Assembly (NCBI GenBank): GCA_903827945.1
Contig: CAIKKN010000031.1
Location: forward strand, 1 to 64,000
DNA: 64,000 nt
Origin: an uncultured Actinomycetes bacterium
GTDB taxonomy: Bacteria; Actinomycetota; Actinomycetes; Nanopelagicales; Nanopelagicaceae
Direction: 5' to 3'
This document shows positions 53,944 through 64,000 of the stretch, in pieces; positions within the stretch are counted from its first letter, which is position 1; every line of letters begins with the position of its first letter. Position numbers and translations under genes: made by a program. Under the pieces are notes generated by a model, which saw only the letters and a program-made list of their open reading frames with translations, made no database searches and was not told where the DNA came from.

Positions 53944-56264
53944 CCACTGATGTAGCAGTTGAGATGATCACCGTTGTAATTGACGGTTTTGAAGTTACGG
54001 TTCCAAAAGGAACACTCATTATTCGCGCAGCTGAAAAACTTGGAATTCAGATTCCTCGCTTCTGCGATCACCCACTTCTAGCACCGGCCGGCGCATGTCG
54101 TCAGTGTTTGGTAGATGTAGAAATTAATGGCCGTGCATTTCCAAAGCCTCAGGCTTCGTGCACTATTCCAGTAGAGCCAAACATGATTGTAAAAACCCAA
54201 CTAACTTCTCCTGTTGCAGAAAAAGCGCAAAAGGGAATTATGGAGTTATTGCTTATTAACCACCCATTGGATTGCCCAGTTTGCGATAAGGGCGGAGAAT
54301 GTCCTTTGCAGAATCAAGCGATGAGTACGGGTCGATCCGAATCTCGTTTTACTGGTGTGAAGCGCACTTTTGAAAAGCCAATCAATATTTCATCACAAGT
54401 TCTTCTTGACCGTGAACGCTGTGTTCTATGTGCTAGATGCACCCGATTCTCTGAACAAATTGCAGGAGACCCATTCATTACCTTGAATGAACGAGGCGCA
54501 TTGCAACAAGTTGGAATTTACGAAAAGGATCCCTTTAATTCTTACTTCTCTGGAAACACGGTGCAGATTTGCCCAGTGGGCGCTCTGACTGGAGCTTCAT
54601 ATCGTTTCCGTGCACGCCCATTTGATTTAGTTTCTACCCCTACGGCTTGTGAGCATTGTGCTTCTGGTTGCGCACTTCGCACAGACGTCCGCCGTGGAAA
54701 AACTTTGCGCCGTTTAGCGGGAGACGATGCTTCAGTAAATGAAGAATGGAACTGCGATAAGGGTCGCTGGGCCTTCAAATATCTTTCGAGCAAGGAACGC
54801 GTTGCCTCTCCACTCGTTCGTGGTGATGATGGCGAACTTCGTGAGGCATCATGGCCTGAAGCGATTGCCCGCGTAGCTTCTGGACTAACTGGAAAGCGAG
54901 TAGGTGTACTTGTCGGCGGTCGTGCGACTGTTGAAGACGCCTATGGATACTCAAAGTTTGCCCGAGTAACACTTGGAACAAACGACATTGATTTCCGCTC
55001 CCGTCCTCATACTGATGAAGAAGCAGCATTTCTTGCCTCAACTGCGGTAAATCTCAAGATAACTTATTCAGATATTGATAAGGCTGACCATGTAGTGCTT
55101 TTGAATTTTGAGCCTGAAGATGAATCGCCAATTGTGTTCTTGCGCGTGTACAAGCAAGTTCGAAAGCGTTCTCTTGCGGTGACCACTGTTGCGCCTTTTG
55201 CAACTCGCGGAAGTGAGAAGCTCAATGCAAATGTTGTTTCAACTTTTGATCAAGTAACAAACCTCACGGAGAAATCAGTTGTGCTAGTTGGCGAGCGAAG
55301 TGCAGAAGTTCCTGGACTGCTCTCAGCAATTGCCGCTCACACAACTGCAAAGATTGCATGGATACCTCGTCGCTCAGGTGAGCGAGGCGCGCTAGCCGCT
55401 GGAGCACTTGGAAATGTGCTTCCTGGAGGACGTCCGGTTTCAGATGCTGAAGCTCGTATTGATATTCAATCTGCATGGGGTGTTGATTCTCTTCCAACAG
55501 AACCAGGTCTATCTACTTCAGAAATTCTTTCTTCATTGAATTCAGAAGGTGGACTCGATGCCGTAGTGGTCGGTGGAGTTGACCCAGCCGATATTTCTGC
55601 AGAAGCACTCGGACAGTTGCTTAATACATTTGTGGTTTCCCTCGAGATTTCCCACAGCGCCGTTACTGCAATTGCAGATGTTGTCCTTCCAGTCGCTGCC
55701 GTTACCGAAAAAGCTGGCTCGTTCCTTGACTGGGAAGGCCGCGAAAGAAGTTTTGAACAAGCAATTGAAGGCGCGTTGATTACATCCAGAAGCGACGTCC
55801 GTATCTTGTCGATGATTGCAGATGAAATGGCGAAACCCATTTCTCTTCCCTCTGTGACTTCAGCAAAGAAGGAGTTACTTTCTCTTGGAAAGTGGGACGG
55901 TAAGAGCGCAGCTAAACCTGCGCAGCCAAAGTCGGCACCAGTTTCAGTCTCTGGGAACGAAGCCATCCTTACCTCGTGGCGTCAACTTATTGATCTTGGT
56001 TCACTGCAAGCAGGTGAAGAAAATCTTGCTGGCACTGCTCGCAAAGCGGTTGCGGTTATTTCTGCAAAGCGCGCGCAATCCATAGGTGTTGCAAACGGAG
56101 ATCTGGTCAAGATTTCGAATGAACGCGGAAGTATTTCGATTGAAGCGCATGTAGCAAATATTTCAGATGAAAAAGTTTGGCTTCCACGAAATTCGGAAGG
56201 TTCTCAAACAATCGTCACCTTTGGCGCCGCTGAAGGATGTCTCGTAACGGTGGTGAAGGCATGA
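53940..56264 (+). CDS. nuoG: NADH-quinone oxidoreductase subunit G
   Basis: The 774-residue subunit carries several iron-sulfur clusters. N1b ligands are Cys42, Cys53, Cys56 and Cys74; N5 ligands are His108, Cys112, Cys115 and Cys121; N4 ligands are Cys161, Cys164, Cys167 and Cys211. A fourth set, Cys237-X2-Cys240-X3-Cys244-X27-Cys272, matches the N7 cluster motif. The C-terminal half is a molybdopterin-oxidoreductase-like domain that is structural in complex I. It overlaps nuoH by four bases. Confidence 0.96.
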   Translation: MTTDVAVEMITVVIDGFEVTVPKGTLIIRAAEKLGIQIPRFCDHPLLAPAGACRQCLVDVEINGRAFPKPQASCTIPVEPNMIVKTQLTSPVAEKAQKGIMELLLINHPLDCPVCDKGGECPLQNQAMSTGRSESRFTGVKRTFEKPINISSQVLLDRERCVLCARCTRFSEQIAGDPFITLNERGALQQVGIYEKDPFNSYFSGNTVQICPVGALTGASYRFRARPFDLVSTPTACEHCASGCALRTDVRRGKTLRRLAGDDASVNEEWNCDKGRWAFKYLSSKERVASPLVRGDDGELREASWPEAIARVASGLTGKRVGVLVGGRATVEDAYGYSKFARVTLGTNDIDFRSRPHTDEEAAFLASTAVNLKITYSDIDKADHVVLLNFEPEDESPIVFLRVYKQVRKRSLAVTTVAPFATRGSEKLNANVVSTFDQVTNLTEKSVVLVGERSAEVPGLLSAIAAHTTAKIAWIPRRSGERGALAAGALGNVLPGGRPVSDAEARIDIQSAWGVDSLPTEPGLSTSEILSSLNSEGGLDAVVVGGVDPADISAEALGQLLNTFVVSLEISHSAVTAIADVVLPVAAVTEKAGSFLDWEGRERSFEQAIEGALITSRSDVRILSMIADEMAKPISLPSVTSAKKELLSLGKWDGKSAAKPAQPKSAPVSVSGNEAILTSWRQLIDLGSLQAGEENLAGTARKAVAVISAKRAQSIGVANGDLVKISNERGSISIEAHVANISDEKVWLPRNSEGSQTIVTFGAAEGCLVTVVKA

Positions 56265-57499
56265 GTACTTCAGAACTAATCGGAGCAGATCCAGGTTGGC
56301 TCATCCTTGTAAAGGGTGTCCTCATCTTCGTAATCTGCGTTGTTGCAACACTTTTGTCCATTTGGGCAGAGCGCCGAATTGTTGCGCGGATGCAGGTTCG
56401 TATAGGACCTAACCGCGTTGGAAAATTTGGTCTTCTTCAGAGTCTTGCTGATGGTGTAAAACTCGCACTTAAGGAAGATTTGATCCCGAAAGCTGCGGAC
56501 AGAATTGTTTTTGTGATTGCGCCAATTATTTCAGCCACAACATGTTTCATGGCTTTTGCTGTTATTCCAATGACAGGAAAAGTAAGCCTCTTTGGGCACT
56601 CAACTGCAATGCAACTAACTGATCTTCCGGTCGGCGTTCTTTATGTTCTCGCAATTGCATCAGTCGGTGTTTATGGCATTGTTCTTGCTGGTTGGTCTTC
56701 GGGTTCAACTTATCCGCTTCTCGGAGGTTTGCGTTCAAGTGCCCAGGTAATTTCCTACGAAGTTGCAATGGGACTCTCACTTGTAGCGGTCTTCATCTAC
56801 GCCGGGTCGATGTCCACTTCTTCAATTGTTGAGGCTCAAAATAAGTGGTGGTTTGGCGTAGTGCTATTCCCTTCATTCATTATTTATGTAATCTCAATGG
56901 TTGGCGAAACTAACCGTGCACCATTTGACCTTGCTGAAGCGGAAGGCGAACTCGTAGGCGGATTTCACACCGAGTACTCATCTCTAAAATTTGCCCTCTT
57001 TTTCCTTGCCGAATATGTAAATATGGTTGTCGTCTCATCGCTTGCAACCACATTGTTCCTTGGCGGTTATCACGCGCTTCCGGGTCTTGGATTCACAGAG
57101 ACATGGTTGGGCGGATGGTTCACTATGGTCTGGTTCTTCGCAAAAGTAATTCTTTTCTTCTTCTTATTCGTATGGCTACGCGGAACACTTCCTCGCCTGC
57201 GTTATGACCAATTTATGCAATTTGGATGGAAAGTACTTATTCCAGTTAGCTTGATTTGGATCATGATTGTTTCAACGCTTCGAGTTATGTCTCAACAAGG
57301 CGCACCGCGATTTGTCATCATTGCCTTTACTTTCGGAGTTTTGTTGCTCGTGTTCGCCGGGACTTCACTCTTTGAACGTGCGAAAGAGCAACGTAAGAAA
57401 GAGGACAAGGAATCACTCAAAGCTTTCCCTGCACCTTCATTCCCAGTTCCGCTTTTAACACCGCAATTATCAATCGGAACGGAGGAGATCAATGACTGA
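56261..57499 (+). CDS. nuoH: NADH-quinone oxidoreductase subunit H
   Basis: The 412-residue membrane subunit has eight to nine helices and forms part of the quinone chamber. Diagnostic segments are [47 protein letters not shown], split here by position, and [14 protein letters not shown]. The C-terminus has a soluble tail of about 45 residues. The ATG at 56261 overlaps the nuoG stop. It overlaps nuoI by eight bases. Confidence 0.96.
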   Translation: MSTSELIGADPGWLILVKGVLIFVICVVATLLSIWAERRIVARMQVRIGPNRVGKFGLLQSLADGVKLALKEDLIPKAADRIVFVIAPIISATTCFMAFAVIPMTGKVSLFGHSTAMQLTDLPVGVLYVLAIASVGVYGIVLAGWSSGSTYPLLGGLRSSAQVISYEVAMGLSLVAVFIYAGSMSTSSIVEAQNKWWFGVVLFPSFIIYVISMVGETNRAPFDLAEAEGELVGGFHTEYSSLKFALFFLAEYVNMVVVSSLATTLFLGGYHALPGLGFTETWLGGWFTMVWFFAKVILFFFLFVWLRGTLPRLRYDQFMQFGWKVLIPVSLIWIMIVSTLRVMSQQGAPRFVIIAFTFGVLLLVFAGTSLFERAKEQRKKEDKESLKAFPAPSFPVPLLTPQLSIGTEEIND

Positions 57500-58097
57500 C
57501 GATTTCAGCATCGAGAAGGCTGTTCAACAGAGCACACAGATTCCCGAGCAATCACCAGCATCATTCTTCACTCAGCTCAAGGGCTTTTGGCTTACCTTTG
57601 CAACAATGTTCAAGAAGGTTGAAACAATTCCATATCCGGAAGTTAAGCCGCCTGTGGCAGAGCGCTTCCATGGACGTCATCAACTCAATCGTTACGAAGA
57701 TGGTCTGGAAAAATGTATTGGTTGCGAGTTGTGTGCGTGGGCTTGCCCAGCAGATGCAATCTTGGTCGAAGCAGGGGATAACACCCCAGATGCGCAATTC
57801 TCTCCAGGGGAGCGCTACGGCAAGGTTTATCAAATCAATTACCTGCGTTGTATTTTCTGTGGTTTATGCATTGAAGCATGCCCAACTCGTGCTCTCACAA
57901 TGACAAATGAGTACGAACTTGCAGACGATAACCGAAATAAATTAATTTTCGATAAGGAAGATTTGCTAGCTCCGCTTCGTGCTGGAATGTTGCAACCACC
58001 TCATCCAATGTATCCGGGAACTACTGATACCTCTTATTACAAGGGTGAAGTAACAGGAACCCATCCATCACAGGAAGTGAAGGCCTCCGATGCATAG
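57492..58097 (+). CDS. nuoI: NADH-quinone oxidoreductase subunit I
   Basis: The 201-residue ferredoxin-like subunit has two 4Fe-4S motifs for N6a and N6b. One set is Cys75, Cys78, Cys81 and Cys85 ([12 protein letters not shown]); the other is Cys120, Cys123, Cys126 and Cys130 ([12 protein letters not shown]). It overlaps nuoJ by eight bases. Confidence 0.97.
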   Translation: MTDDFSIEKAVQQSTQIPEQSPASFFTQLKGFWLTFATMFKKVETIPYPEVKPPVAERFHGRHQLNRYEDGLEKCIGCELCAWACPADAILVEAGDNTPDAQFSPGERYGKVYQINYLRCIFCGLCIEACPTRALTMTNEYELADDNRNKLIFDKEDLLAPLRAGMLQPPHPMYPGTTDTSYYKGEVTGTHPSQEVKASDA

Positions 58098-58881
58098 CCT
58101 TTTTGCGCAATCCCTTCAGGCGGGAAGCACAGCAACGCCAGAAGCAGTGCAATTTTGGATACTTGCTCCACTAGCTGTGTTGGCAGCCCTTGGAATGTTG
58201 CTTGTTAAAAAAGCCGTGCACTCAGCGCTCTTGCTTGCATGGGTGATGATTACCCTTGCGATTCTTTATATTGCTCAAGGAGCTCTTTTCCTAGGTATCG
58301 TCCAGGTTGTTGTCTACACCGGCGCTGTCATGATGCTCTTCTTATTCATTTTGATGTTGGTCGGCGTAGATTCCTCTGATTCACTCATTGAGAACATCAA
58401 GGGCCAACGCCCTGCCGCAATTGCTGCTGCGATTGGAATTGTTGGCTTGTTACTTTCACTGATTAGCAGAGCAACCCTTAACCACCCAGCAACGGGAATT
58501 GATGCAATTAATGCAAATGGAAATGTCCAAGGGCTTGCTAACGAATTGTTTACAAAATATGTCTGGGCTTTCGAAGTAGTTTCCGCGTTGTTGATTACCG
58601 CTGCTCTAGGTTCGATGGTTTTAGCCCATAGCCAAAAACCTAGAAATCGTACTTCTCAAAGAGATCAATCAATTGCTCGATTCCGCGGTGAATCTTTGGC
58701 TCATGCTGCCGGCCTACCTGGTTCAGGTGTTTACGCGCTGCACAATGCGGTTGATGTTCCAGCGCTTGGTCCTGACGGTCAGCCATCTCAAGCATCAATT
58801 TCTAAGGTGTTGGAAGCTCGTGGAGACATGATTGCATCCAAGCCATTTGAATTGACCGAAATTGAAGAGGAGGAGAAGTAA
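58090..58881 (+). CDS. nuoJ: NADH-quinone oxidoreductase subunit J
   Basis: The 263-residue membrane subunit has five helices in the first 185 residues, including the [20 protein letters not shown] helix with the pi-bulge typical of NuoJ. A soluble C-terminal extension of about 75 residues makes it longer than the E. coli subunit; longer NuoJ proteins are common in actinobacteria. It abuts nuoK. Confidence 0.95.
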   Translation: MHSLFAQSLQAGSTATPEAVQFWILAPLAVLAALGMLLVKKAVHSALLLAWVMITLAILYIAQGALFLGIVQVVVYTGAVMMLFLFILMLVGVDSSDSLIENIKGQRPAAIAAAIGIVGLLLSLISRATLNHPATGIDAINANGNVQGLANELFTKYVWAFEVVSALLITAALGSMVLAHSQKPRNRTSQRDQSIARFRGESLAHAAGLPGSGVYALHNAVDVPALGPDGQPSQASISKVLEARGDMIASKPFELTEIEEEEK

Positions 58882-59181
58882 ATGGATATTTCGAACTATT
58901 TGTACTTATCTGCAATTCTCTTCACTATTGGCGCTGTCGGAGTAGTTGTTCGCCGAAATGCGATTGTTGTTTTTATGTGCGTCGAGTTGATGCTCAATGC
59001 AGCGAATTTAGCTTTTGTAACATTCTCACGAATCAATGGTGATCTTGTTGGGCAAGTTGCCTCATTTTTCACCATGGTTGTAGCAGCGTGCGAAGTAGTA
59101 GTAGGACTTGCGATTATCGTAACGATGTATCGCTCCCGTCGATCAGCGTCTGTAGATGACGCTAGTTTGTTGAAGAGATAG
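58882..59181 (+). CDS. nuoK: NADH-quinone oxidoreductase subunit K
   Basis: The 99-residue subunit has three membrane helices. The conserved glutamates of the proton channel are in [17 protein letters not shown] and [13 protein letters not shown]. It is full length and two bases before nuoL. Confidence 0.96.
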   Translation: MDISNYLYLSAILFTIGAVGVVVRRNAIVVFMCVELMLNAANLAFVTFSRINGDLVGQVASFFTMVVAACEVVVGLAIIVTMYRSRRSASVDDASLLKR

Positions 59182-59183
59182 TT

Positions 59184-61076
59184 ATGACTACATCATCCAA
59201 CCTCGTCTATCTCATCGCGCTGCCTCTTTTCAGTTCGGCAATCCTGCTGCTTTTGGGTCGAATAGCTGACAAATGGGGACATATCGTTGCCACTTTGGTC
59301 TCTGCTTCTACATTTGTCATAGCGGCGCTGGAATTCGTTTCAATGCGCCAACGAACTGGCGATGCAAGAGCTGTTCACCAAGATCTCTTTACCTGGATTT
59401 CAGTAGGAACATTTAATGTTCACGCCTCTTTGCTTCTAGATCAACTTTCAATCTGTTTTGTTCTGTTGATTAGTGGTGTTGGAACTCTGATTCATATTTA
59501 TTCAATTGCTTACATGTCACATGACCATGATCGTCGTCGCTTCTTTGCCTTCCTTAATCTTTTCGTAGCAGCCATGTTGTTGTTAGTACTCGGTGATTCC
59601 TATTTGAATCTTTATGTTGGCTGGGAAGGCGTTGGATTAGCTTCCTACCTACTTATTGGGTTCTGGAATCAAAAACCAGCCTATGCAGTCGCAGCAAAGA
59701 AGGCTTTCGTAGCTAACCGTATTGGCGATGTTGGTCTATCCCTTGCAATCATGATTGCCTTTGCTCAATTCGGTACGGTCTCATTTACTGGAGTTGCCGC
59801 TGGTGTTCCACATGCGTCACCTGCTGCCCTTACGGCGCTCGGTGCGATGCTGTTGCTTGCAGCTGCTGGTAAGTCCGCTCAATTCCCATTGCAATCTTGG
59901 CTCGGCGACGCGATGGCTGGCCCAACTCCGGTCTCAGCTCTTATTCACGCAGCTACGATGGTGACCGCGGGCGTCTATCTGATAACACGTTCGAACTTTG
60001 TCTTTGATGCATCCCCAACAGCGCAAACAATGGTTTTGATTGTTGGCGGAATCACTCTTCTCTTTGGTGCTTTGGTTGGTACGGCCAAAGACGACATCAA
60101 GAAAGCACTTGCAGCCTCGACGATGTCGCAGATTGGTTACATGATTCTTGCAACTGGCCTTGGTCCAGTTGGATATGCATTCGCAATCATGCACCTACTG
60201 ACTCACGGTTTCTTTAAAGCTGGAATGTTCCTTGGTGCAGGATCTGTAATGCATGGAATGAACGATGAAGTGAATATGCGCCGATATGGCGCGATTGGAA
60301 AGGTCATGCCAATCACTGCAGTGACATTTGGGCTTGGCTATCTTGCAATCATTGGTGTTCCGCCATTTGCTGGTTTTTATTCTAAAGACAAAATTATTGA
60401 AACAGCTTTCAACGCTGGTGGAACTAAGGGAATTCTTGTAGGCGGAGCCGCGCTTCTCGGCGCAGCAATTACTGCGTTCTATATGACTCGGGTAATTGTG
60501 CTTACTTTTACAGGAACAAAGCGTTGGGACGATGAAGCTCACCCTCACGAATCTCCATCATTGATGTGGATTCCAATGGTCGTTCTTGCAATTGGCTCTG
60601 TTGCATCTGGATTCTTGTTCAATTCAGGTCATGCCCTTGTTAATTGGCTAGCCCCAGTTGTGAATGCTTCTGGCGAGCACGATGCGAAGGAATTCCTCGC
60701 GCCATTAACGGTTTCATTATTAGCTTTAGGCGTTGTTGCAATCGGCGTTGCAATTGCGATTCTCAAGTACCGCTCGAATGTGGCAGTTGAGGCTCCTGAA
60801 GATGTATCAATTCTGACAAAGATTGTTCGTAGAGATCTCTTGCAAGATGATTTCAATGATCGAGTTCTTGTTCGTCCAGGACAAGCTCTTACCCGATTCT
60901 TTGTCGCGATGGATAACAACTTCATCGATGGCATTGTCCGCGGTGTCGGCGGTGTTATTGCTGTGAGTTCAACAAACCTTCGTAAGATTCAAAATGGATA
61001 TGTTAGAAGCTACGCGCTCATTATGGTCATTGGCGTTCTGGCCCTCATTGCAACGATTTGGATGGTGACCCTGTGA
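59184..61076 (+). CDS. nuoL: NADH-quinone oxidoreductase subunit L
   Basis: The 630-residue antiporter-like subunit has about 16 helices. Conserved segments are [55 protein letters not shown] and [19 protein letters not shown], containing the channel Lys and Glu residues. The C-terminal lateral helix region is present. It overlaps nuoM by four bases. Confidence 0.97.
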   Translation: MTTSSNLVYLIALPLFSSAILLLLGRIADKWGHIVATLVSASTFVIAALEFVSMRQRTGDARAVHQDLFTWISVGTFNVHASLLLDQLSICFVLLISGVGTLIHIYSIAYMSHDHDRRRFFAFLNLFVAAMLLLVLGDSYLNLYVGWEGVGLASYLLIGFWNQKPAYAVAAKKAFVANRIGDVGLSLAIMIAFAQFGTVSFTGVAAGVPHASPAALTALGAMLLLAAAGKSAQFPLQSWLGDAMAGPTPVSALIHAATMVTAGVYLITRSNFVFDASPTAQTMVLIVGGITLLFGALVGTAKDDIKKALAASTMSQIGYMILATGLGPVGYAFAIMHLLTHGFFKAGMFLGAGSVMHGMNDEVNMRRYGAIGKVMPITAVTFGLGYLAIIGVPPFAGFYSKDKIIETAFNAGGTKGILVGGAALLGAAITAFYMTRVIVLTFTGTKRWDDEAHPHESPSLMWIPMVVLAIGSVASGFLFNSGHALVNWLAPVVNASGEHDAKEFLAPLTVSLLALGVVAIGVAIAILKYRSNVAVEAPEDVSILTKIVRRDLLQDDFNDRVLVRPGQALTRFFVAMDNNFIDGIVRGVGGVIAVSSTNLRKIQNGYVRSYALIMVIGVLALIATIWMVTL

Positions 61077-62587
61077 GTAATTTGAGTATCGTGACGATTA
61101 TTGAACTAGTGCCCTTGCTTGGCGTTATAGGCCTATTTGTTCTGCCAAAGGGCTCGACAACACTGGTCAAGCAATTCGCAATCGGCGTATCTATAGTGGA
61201 TTTAATTCTCTCAATTATTATGGCACTGCGATTTGATCGTAGTGTTTCGGCAATGCAATTTGTCGAATCTCGAAACTGGATATCAAGTTTTGGAATCAAA
61301 TACGCTGTTGGGATTGATGGAATTGCCCTCGTACTGATTTTGATGACAACAGTCCTCGTACCAATCGTCTTGCTGGCTGGCTGGAATGAATCTGAAAATG
61401 GTCGCTGGTCACCTCGAGTTTATTACGCTCTTATCTTGGTTCTAGAGACAATGATGGTTGGCGTCTTCGCCGCTACGGATGTTTTCTTGTTCTATGTAAT
61501 TTTTGAAGCAATGTTGATTCCCGTCTACTTCCTCATTGGTGGTTACGGTCGCGGCGAGCGTGCTCAGGCAGCGATGAAGTTCCTTCTTTACAGCTTGCTT
61601 GGCGGACTCTTGATGTTGGCAGCGGTTATTGGCACATATGTAATTGCAACAAATCAAATCGGTGCAACCTTTGATGTAACTGCACTTTCGGGGCTTCATA
61701 TCGATTCAGCTACTGAGAACATGTTGTTCTTGGGCTTCTTTATTGCGTTCGCAATCAAGGCGCCTTTGTGGCCGCTTCATACGTGGCTTCCAACGGCGGC
61801 GAAGTCAGCTACTCCAGCAACATCAGTTCTTTTGCTTGGAGTCCTGGATAAAGTTGGAACGTACGGAATGATTCGATTCTGTATCACCCTTTTCCCACAT
61901 GCTGCGCACACATTCACTCCAGCAATCATTGTTCTTTCGTTGATTTCAATTCTTTATGGTGCCTTCCTTGCAATCGGACAAAAAGATATAAATGGCCTGA
62001 TCGCATTTACTTCAATAAGTCACTTTGGATTCATCACACTCGGAATCTTTGCAATGACTTCTCAAGGTCTTACTGGTGCATCTCTTTATATGGTTAACCA
62101 CGGTTTCTCGACGGCAGCGCTCTTCTTAGTTGCCGGCTGGATGGCCTCACGCAGGGGTTCAACCAAAATTGAAGACTTTGGTGGTTTGCAAAGAGTCACC
62201 CCAGTTATGGCATGGGCATTCTTTATAGCTGGAATGTCAGCGCTTGCCCTTCCCGGTCTTTCAAGCTTTGTCAGTGAATTCCTTGTTCTTGTTGGAACTT
62301 TTACTCGCTATCCACTCGCAGCGATTATTGGAACGACCGGAATTGTTCTTGCTGCTCTATACGTTTTGTTGACAGTTCAGCGATCACTTCATGGACCAAC
62401 GACTTCTGGTAACGAATCTCTTTCTGATTTGAATCTACGAGAGAAAATTGCGATTGCCCCGGTCATTGCAATTCTTGTCTTCTTTGGATTCTTCCCAAAA
62501 CCAATTACAGATGTATTAAATCCTGCCTCGCATCAAGTTATGACGCGCGCTGGTGTTGAAGATCCACAACCTAAGGCAGGTAAGTAA
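61073..62587 (+). CDS. nuoM: NADH-quinone oxidoreductase subunit M
   Basis: The 504-residue antiporter-like subunit starts at GTG 61073 in the nuoL stop. Segments include [58 protein letters not shown] and [18 protein letters not shown], with the conserved Glu and Lys residues of the proton path. It overlaps nuoN by one base. Confidence 0.96.
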   Translation: MSNLSIVTIIELVPLLGVIGLFVLPKGSTTLVKQFAIGVSIVDLILSIIMALRFDRSVSAMQFVESRNWISSFGIKYAVGIDGIALVLILMTTVLVPIVLLAGWNESENGRWSPRVYYALILVLETMMVGVFAATDVFLFYVIFEAMLIPVYFLIGGYGRGERAQAAMKFLLYSLLGGLLMLAAVIGTYVIATNQIGATFDVTALSGLHIDSATENMLFLGFFIAFAIKAPLWPLHTWLPTAAKSATPATSVLLLGVLDKVGTYGMIRFCITLFPHAAHTFTPAIIVLSLISILYGAFLAIGQKDINGLIAFTSISHFGFITLGIFAMTSQGLTGASLYMVNHGFSTAALFLVAGWMASRRGSTKIEDFGGLQRVTPVMAWAFFIAGMSALALPGLSSFVSEFLVLVGTFTRYPLAAIIGTTGIVLAALYVLLTVQRSLHGPTTSGNESLSDLNLREKIAIAPVIAILVFFGFFPKPITDVLNPASHQVMTRAGVEDPQPKAGK

Positions 62588-64000
62588 TGCTAACCGCACC
62601 CCAAATCTCATACTCACTTCTAGCGCCCATCCTCATCGTTCTAGGTGGTGCTCTCCTCGGAGTCCTTGTTGAAGCTGTGATGAAGAAGGGCTCGAGAGCC
62701 GCGATCCAAACAGCAATTGCAATTGGAACACTTGTTCTTTCATTTGCATATCTGATTCGGATTCATGGACAGAGTTCCAAGACTGCGGCGGTTGATTCTG
62801 TAGCAATTGACGGCGTGGGAATATTTATTCAAGGAACAATCCTTGTTTTATCCCTCATTGCTGTTCTATATATTGCAGATACTGATAATTTCACCGCGCA
62901 GGCATCGGCAGTTCCAGGGTCGGAAGAAGAACGTGCTGCGGTTGTTGCTGGCAAGCAACAGACTGAAGTCTTTCCACTCACTCTCTTTGCTGTAAGTGGA
63001 ATGCTTCTATTCCCAATCGCAACTGATCTCATCACACTGTTCGTTGCGCTAGAAGTCTTGTCGCTGCCTCTTTACTTGATGGCTGGGCTATCTCGACGCC
63101 GTCGATTGCTTTCTCAAGAAGCGGCTCTCAAGTATTTCTTGCTCGGCGCCTTCTCATCAGCCTTCTTCTTATTTGGCGCAGCATTCCTCTATGGATATTC
63201 TGGCAGCATTACTTTGGACGGAATCGCAACAGCTATTTCTGCAAATAGCGCAAATGATGTCTTTCTCTTGATCGGAATAGTATTTCTTTCTGTTGGACTT
63301 CTTTTCAAGATTGGCGCAGTGCCATTCCATTCTTGGACTCCAGATGTCTACCAAGGGGCTCCAACGCCAATTACAGGCTTTATGGCTGCTTGTACGAAGA
63401 TTGCTGCGATGGGCGCAACTCTTCGTATTTTCTACGTTGCTTTCGGCCAAGCTGAATGGCAGTGGAAACCAATCATTCTGACAATTGCTATCTTGACGAT
63501 GGTTGTTGGCGGAATTGCAGCTATTGCACAACGCGATGTAAAGCGAATGCTCGCTTTTTCTTCAATCGCACATGCAGGCTTCTTGCTTGCAGCAGTTTTG
63601 GCCCTCAATACTGACGGACTTAAAGGTGCCCTTTTCTATCTTGCGACATATGGTTTCACAACACTTGGGGCATTCGGAATTATTACCCTTGTTCGGGATT
63701 CAAGCGGTGAAGTAACTGATCTCAATCGCTGGGTAGGACTTGGAAAGAAGTCGCCGCTCGTCGCATCTATATTTACATTGTTCTTACTCAGCTTTGCTGG
63801 AATTCCGCTGACAAGCGGTTTCATTGCGAAATTCTCTCTTTTCACAGGTGCATACGAGAGCGGAAATACCGTAGTGGTTGTTGTTGGCGTTCTTACCTCT
63901 GCAATCACCGCCTTCTTCTACCTGCGCGTTGTTGTGATGCTCTTCTTTACCGATCCTAAGAGTGATTCAGTAAGTGTTGTGATTCCATCGATTATGACGC
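62587..64000 (+). CDS. nuoN: NADH-quinone oxidoreductase subunit N (3' end outside window)
   Basis: An ATG at 62587 overlaps the nuoM stop (TAATG), and the frame stays open to the window end, giving 471 residues so far. Antiporter-type segments are visible: LFVALEVLSLPLYLMAGLSR, GLLFKIGAVPFHSWTPDVYQ and QGAPTPITGFMAACTKI, read across the channel Lys residues. A polar linker of about 28 residues rich in Ala, Glu and Gln (around residues 98-126) separates the second and third helices. The C-terminus is cut by the window edge. Confidence 0.95.
   Translation, partial: MLTAPQISYSLLAPILIVLGGALLGVLVEAVMKKGSRAAIQTAIAIGTLVLSFAYLIRIHGQSSKTAAVDSVAIDGVGIFIQGTILVLSLIAVLYIADTDNFTAQASAVPGSEEERAAVVAGKQQTEVFPLTLFAVSGMLLFPIATDLITLFVALEVLSLPLYLMAGLSRRRRLLSQEAALKYFLLGAFSSAFFLFGAAFLYGYSGSITLDGIATAISANSANDVFLLIGIVFLSVGLLFKIGAVPFHSWTPDVYQGAPTPITGFMAACTKIAAMGATLRIFYVAFGQAEWQWKPIILTIAILTMVVGGIAAIAQRDVKRMLAFSSIAHAGFLLAAVLALNTDGLKGALFYLATYGFTTLGAFGIITLVRDSSGEVTDLNRWVGLGKKSPLVASIFTLFLLSFAGIPLTSGFIAKFSLFTGAYESGNTVVVVVGVLTSAITAFFYLRVVVMLFFTDPKSDSVSVVIPSIMT

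Noticed and set aside
1-64000. Mobile elements, CRISPR arrays, toxin-antitoxin or defence islands, biosynthetic clusters
   Set aside because: No transposase, integrase, repeat array, direct terminal repeats, nuclease/ATPase defence pairs or NRPS/PKS-type genes were seen. The genes are core functions with uniform-looking composition.

Overview
The window is 64 kb of very compact bacterial chromosome. By the coordinates given here about 98.5 percent of it is protein coding, with roughly 960 noncoding bases in total and no gap longer than 161 bases. Gene content and order point to an actinobacterium: a hpt-ftsH-folE-folP-folB-folK-panC-nadB-nadC-coaX-lysS-clpC block, mutY and radA facing clpC, an XPB-type helicase with its helicase-associated partner, system II cytochrome c maturation beside menaquinone genes, and a 14-gene nuo operon. 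By eye the GC content is in the mid-40s, low for the phylum. With the extreme compaction this suggests a streamlined, probably aquatic actinobacterium of the acI/Nanopelagicales type. That placement is an inference. I see no rRNA, tRNA, CRISPR array, insertion sequence, prophage or integron.

Layout. 1-5.8 kb: the tail of an unknown gene, a truncated YVTN propeller gene, a divergent polysaccharide deacetylase, a TPR protein, a SpoU-type RNA methyltransferase, an EamA transporter, a D-Ala-D-Ala carboxypeptidase and heme o synthase. 5.8-9.8 kb: an ABC exporter pair, an NlpC/P60 peptidoglycan hydrolase and tilS. 9.8-20.8 kb: hpt, ftsH, folate, pantothenate, NAD and CoA genes, lysS and a GNAT acetyltransferase. 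20.9-26.5 kb: clpC facing mutY, radA and a cysteine-rich conserved protein. 26.5-30.6 kb: proC, a secreted orphan protein and a large secreted metalloprotease. 30.6-37.2 kb: a glutaredoxin-like protein, the XPB helicase, an M20 peptidase, the helicase-associated protein, a HAD phosphatase and a histidine phosphatase. 37.2-40.8 kb: TlpA, CcdA, ResB and CcsB. 40.9-49.1 kb: menaquinone synthesis (menA, menE, menB, menC, menD, isochorismate synthase, menG) with a BioY transporter and a small PLDc_N membrane protein. 49.1-64 kb: nuoA to nuoN, with nuoN cut by the window end.

The genes form a coherent respiratory set. Heme o synthase and the Ccs/Res system mature the cytochromes, the men genes make the quinone, and complex I (whose NuoG keeps the N7 cluster motif) reduces it. 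The other main themes are cofactor synthesis, protein quality control (FtsH, ClpC), DNA repair (MutY, RadA, XPB) and cell-wall remodelling.

The most striking signal beyond the genes is a promoter pattern. At least 17 genes have a TANNNT hexamer 6-9 bases before the start codon and mostly no Shine-Dalgarno sequence, the arrangement expected of leaderless mRNAs. At two divergent gene pairs only 20 and 25 bases separate the start codons, and the two opposing -10 hexamers overlap or abut. I found no clearly new multi-gene system; most of the window is ordinary core genome.
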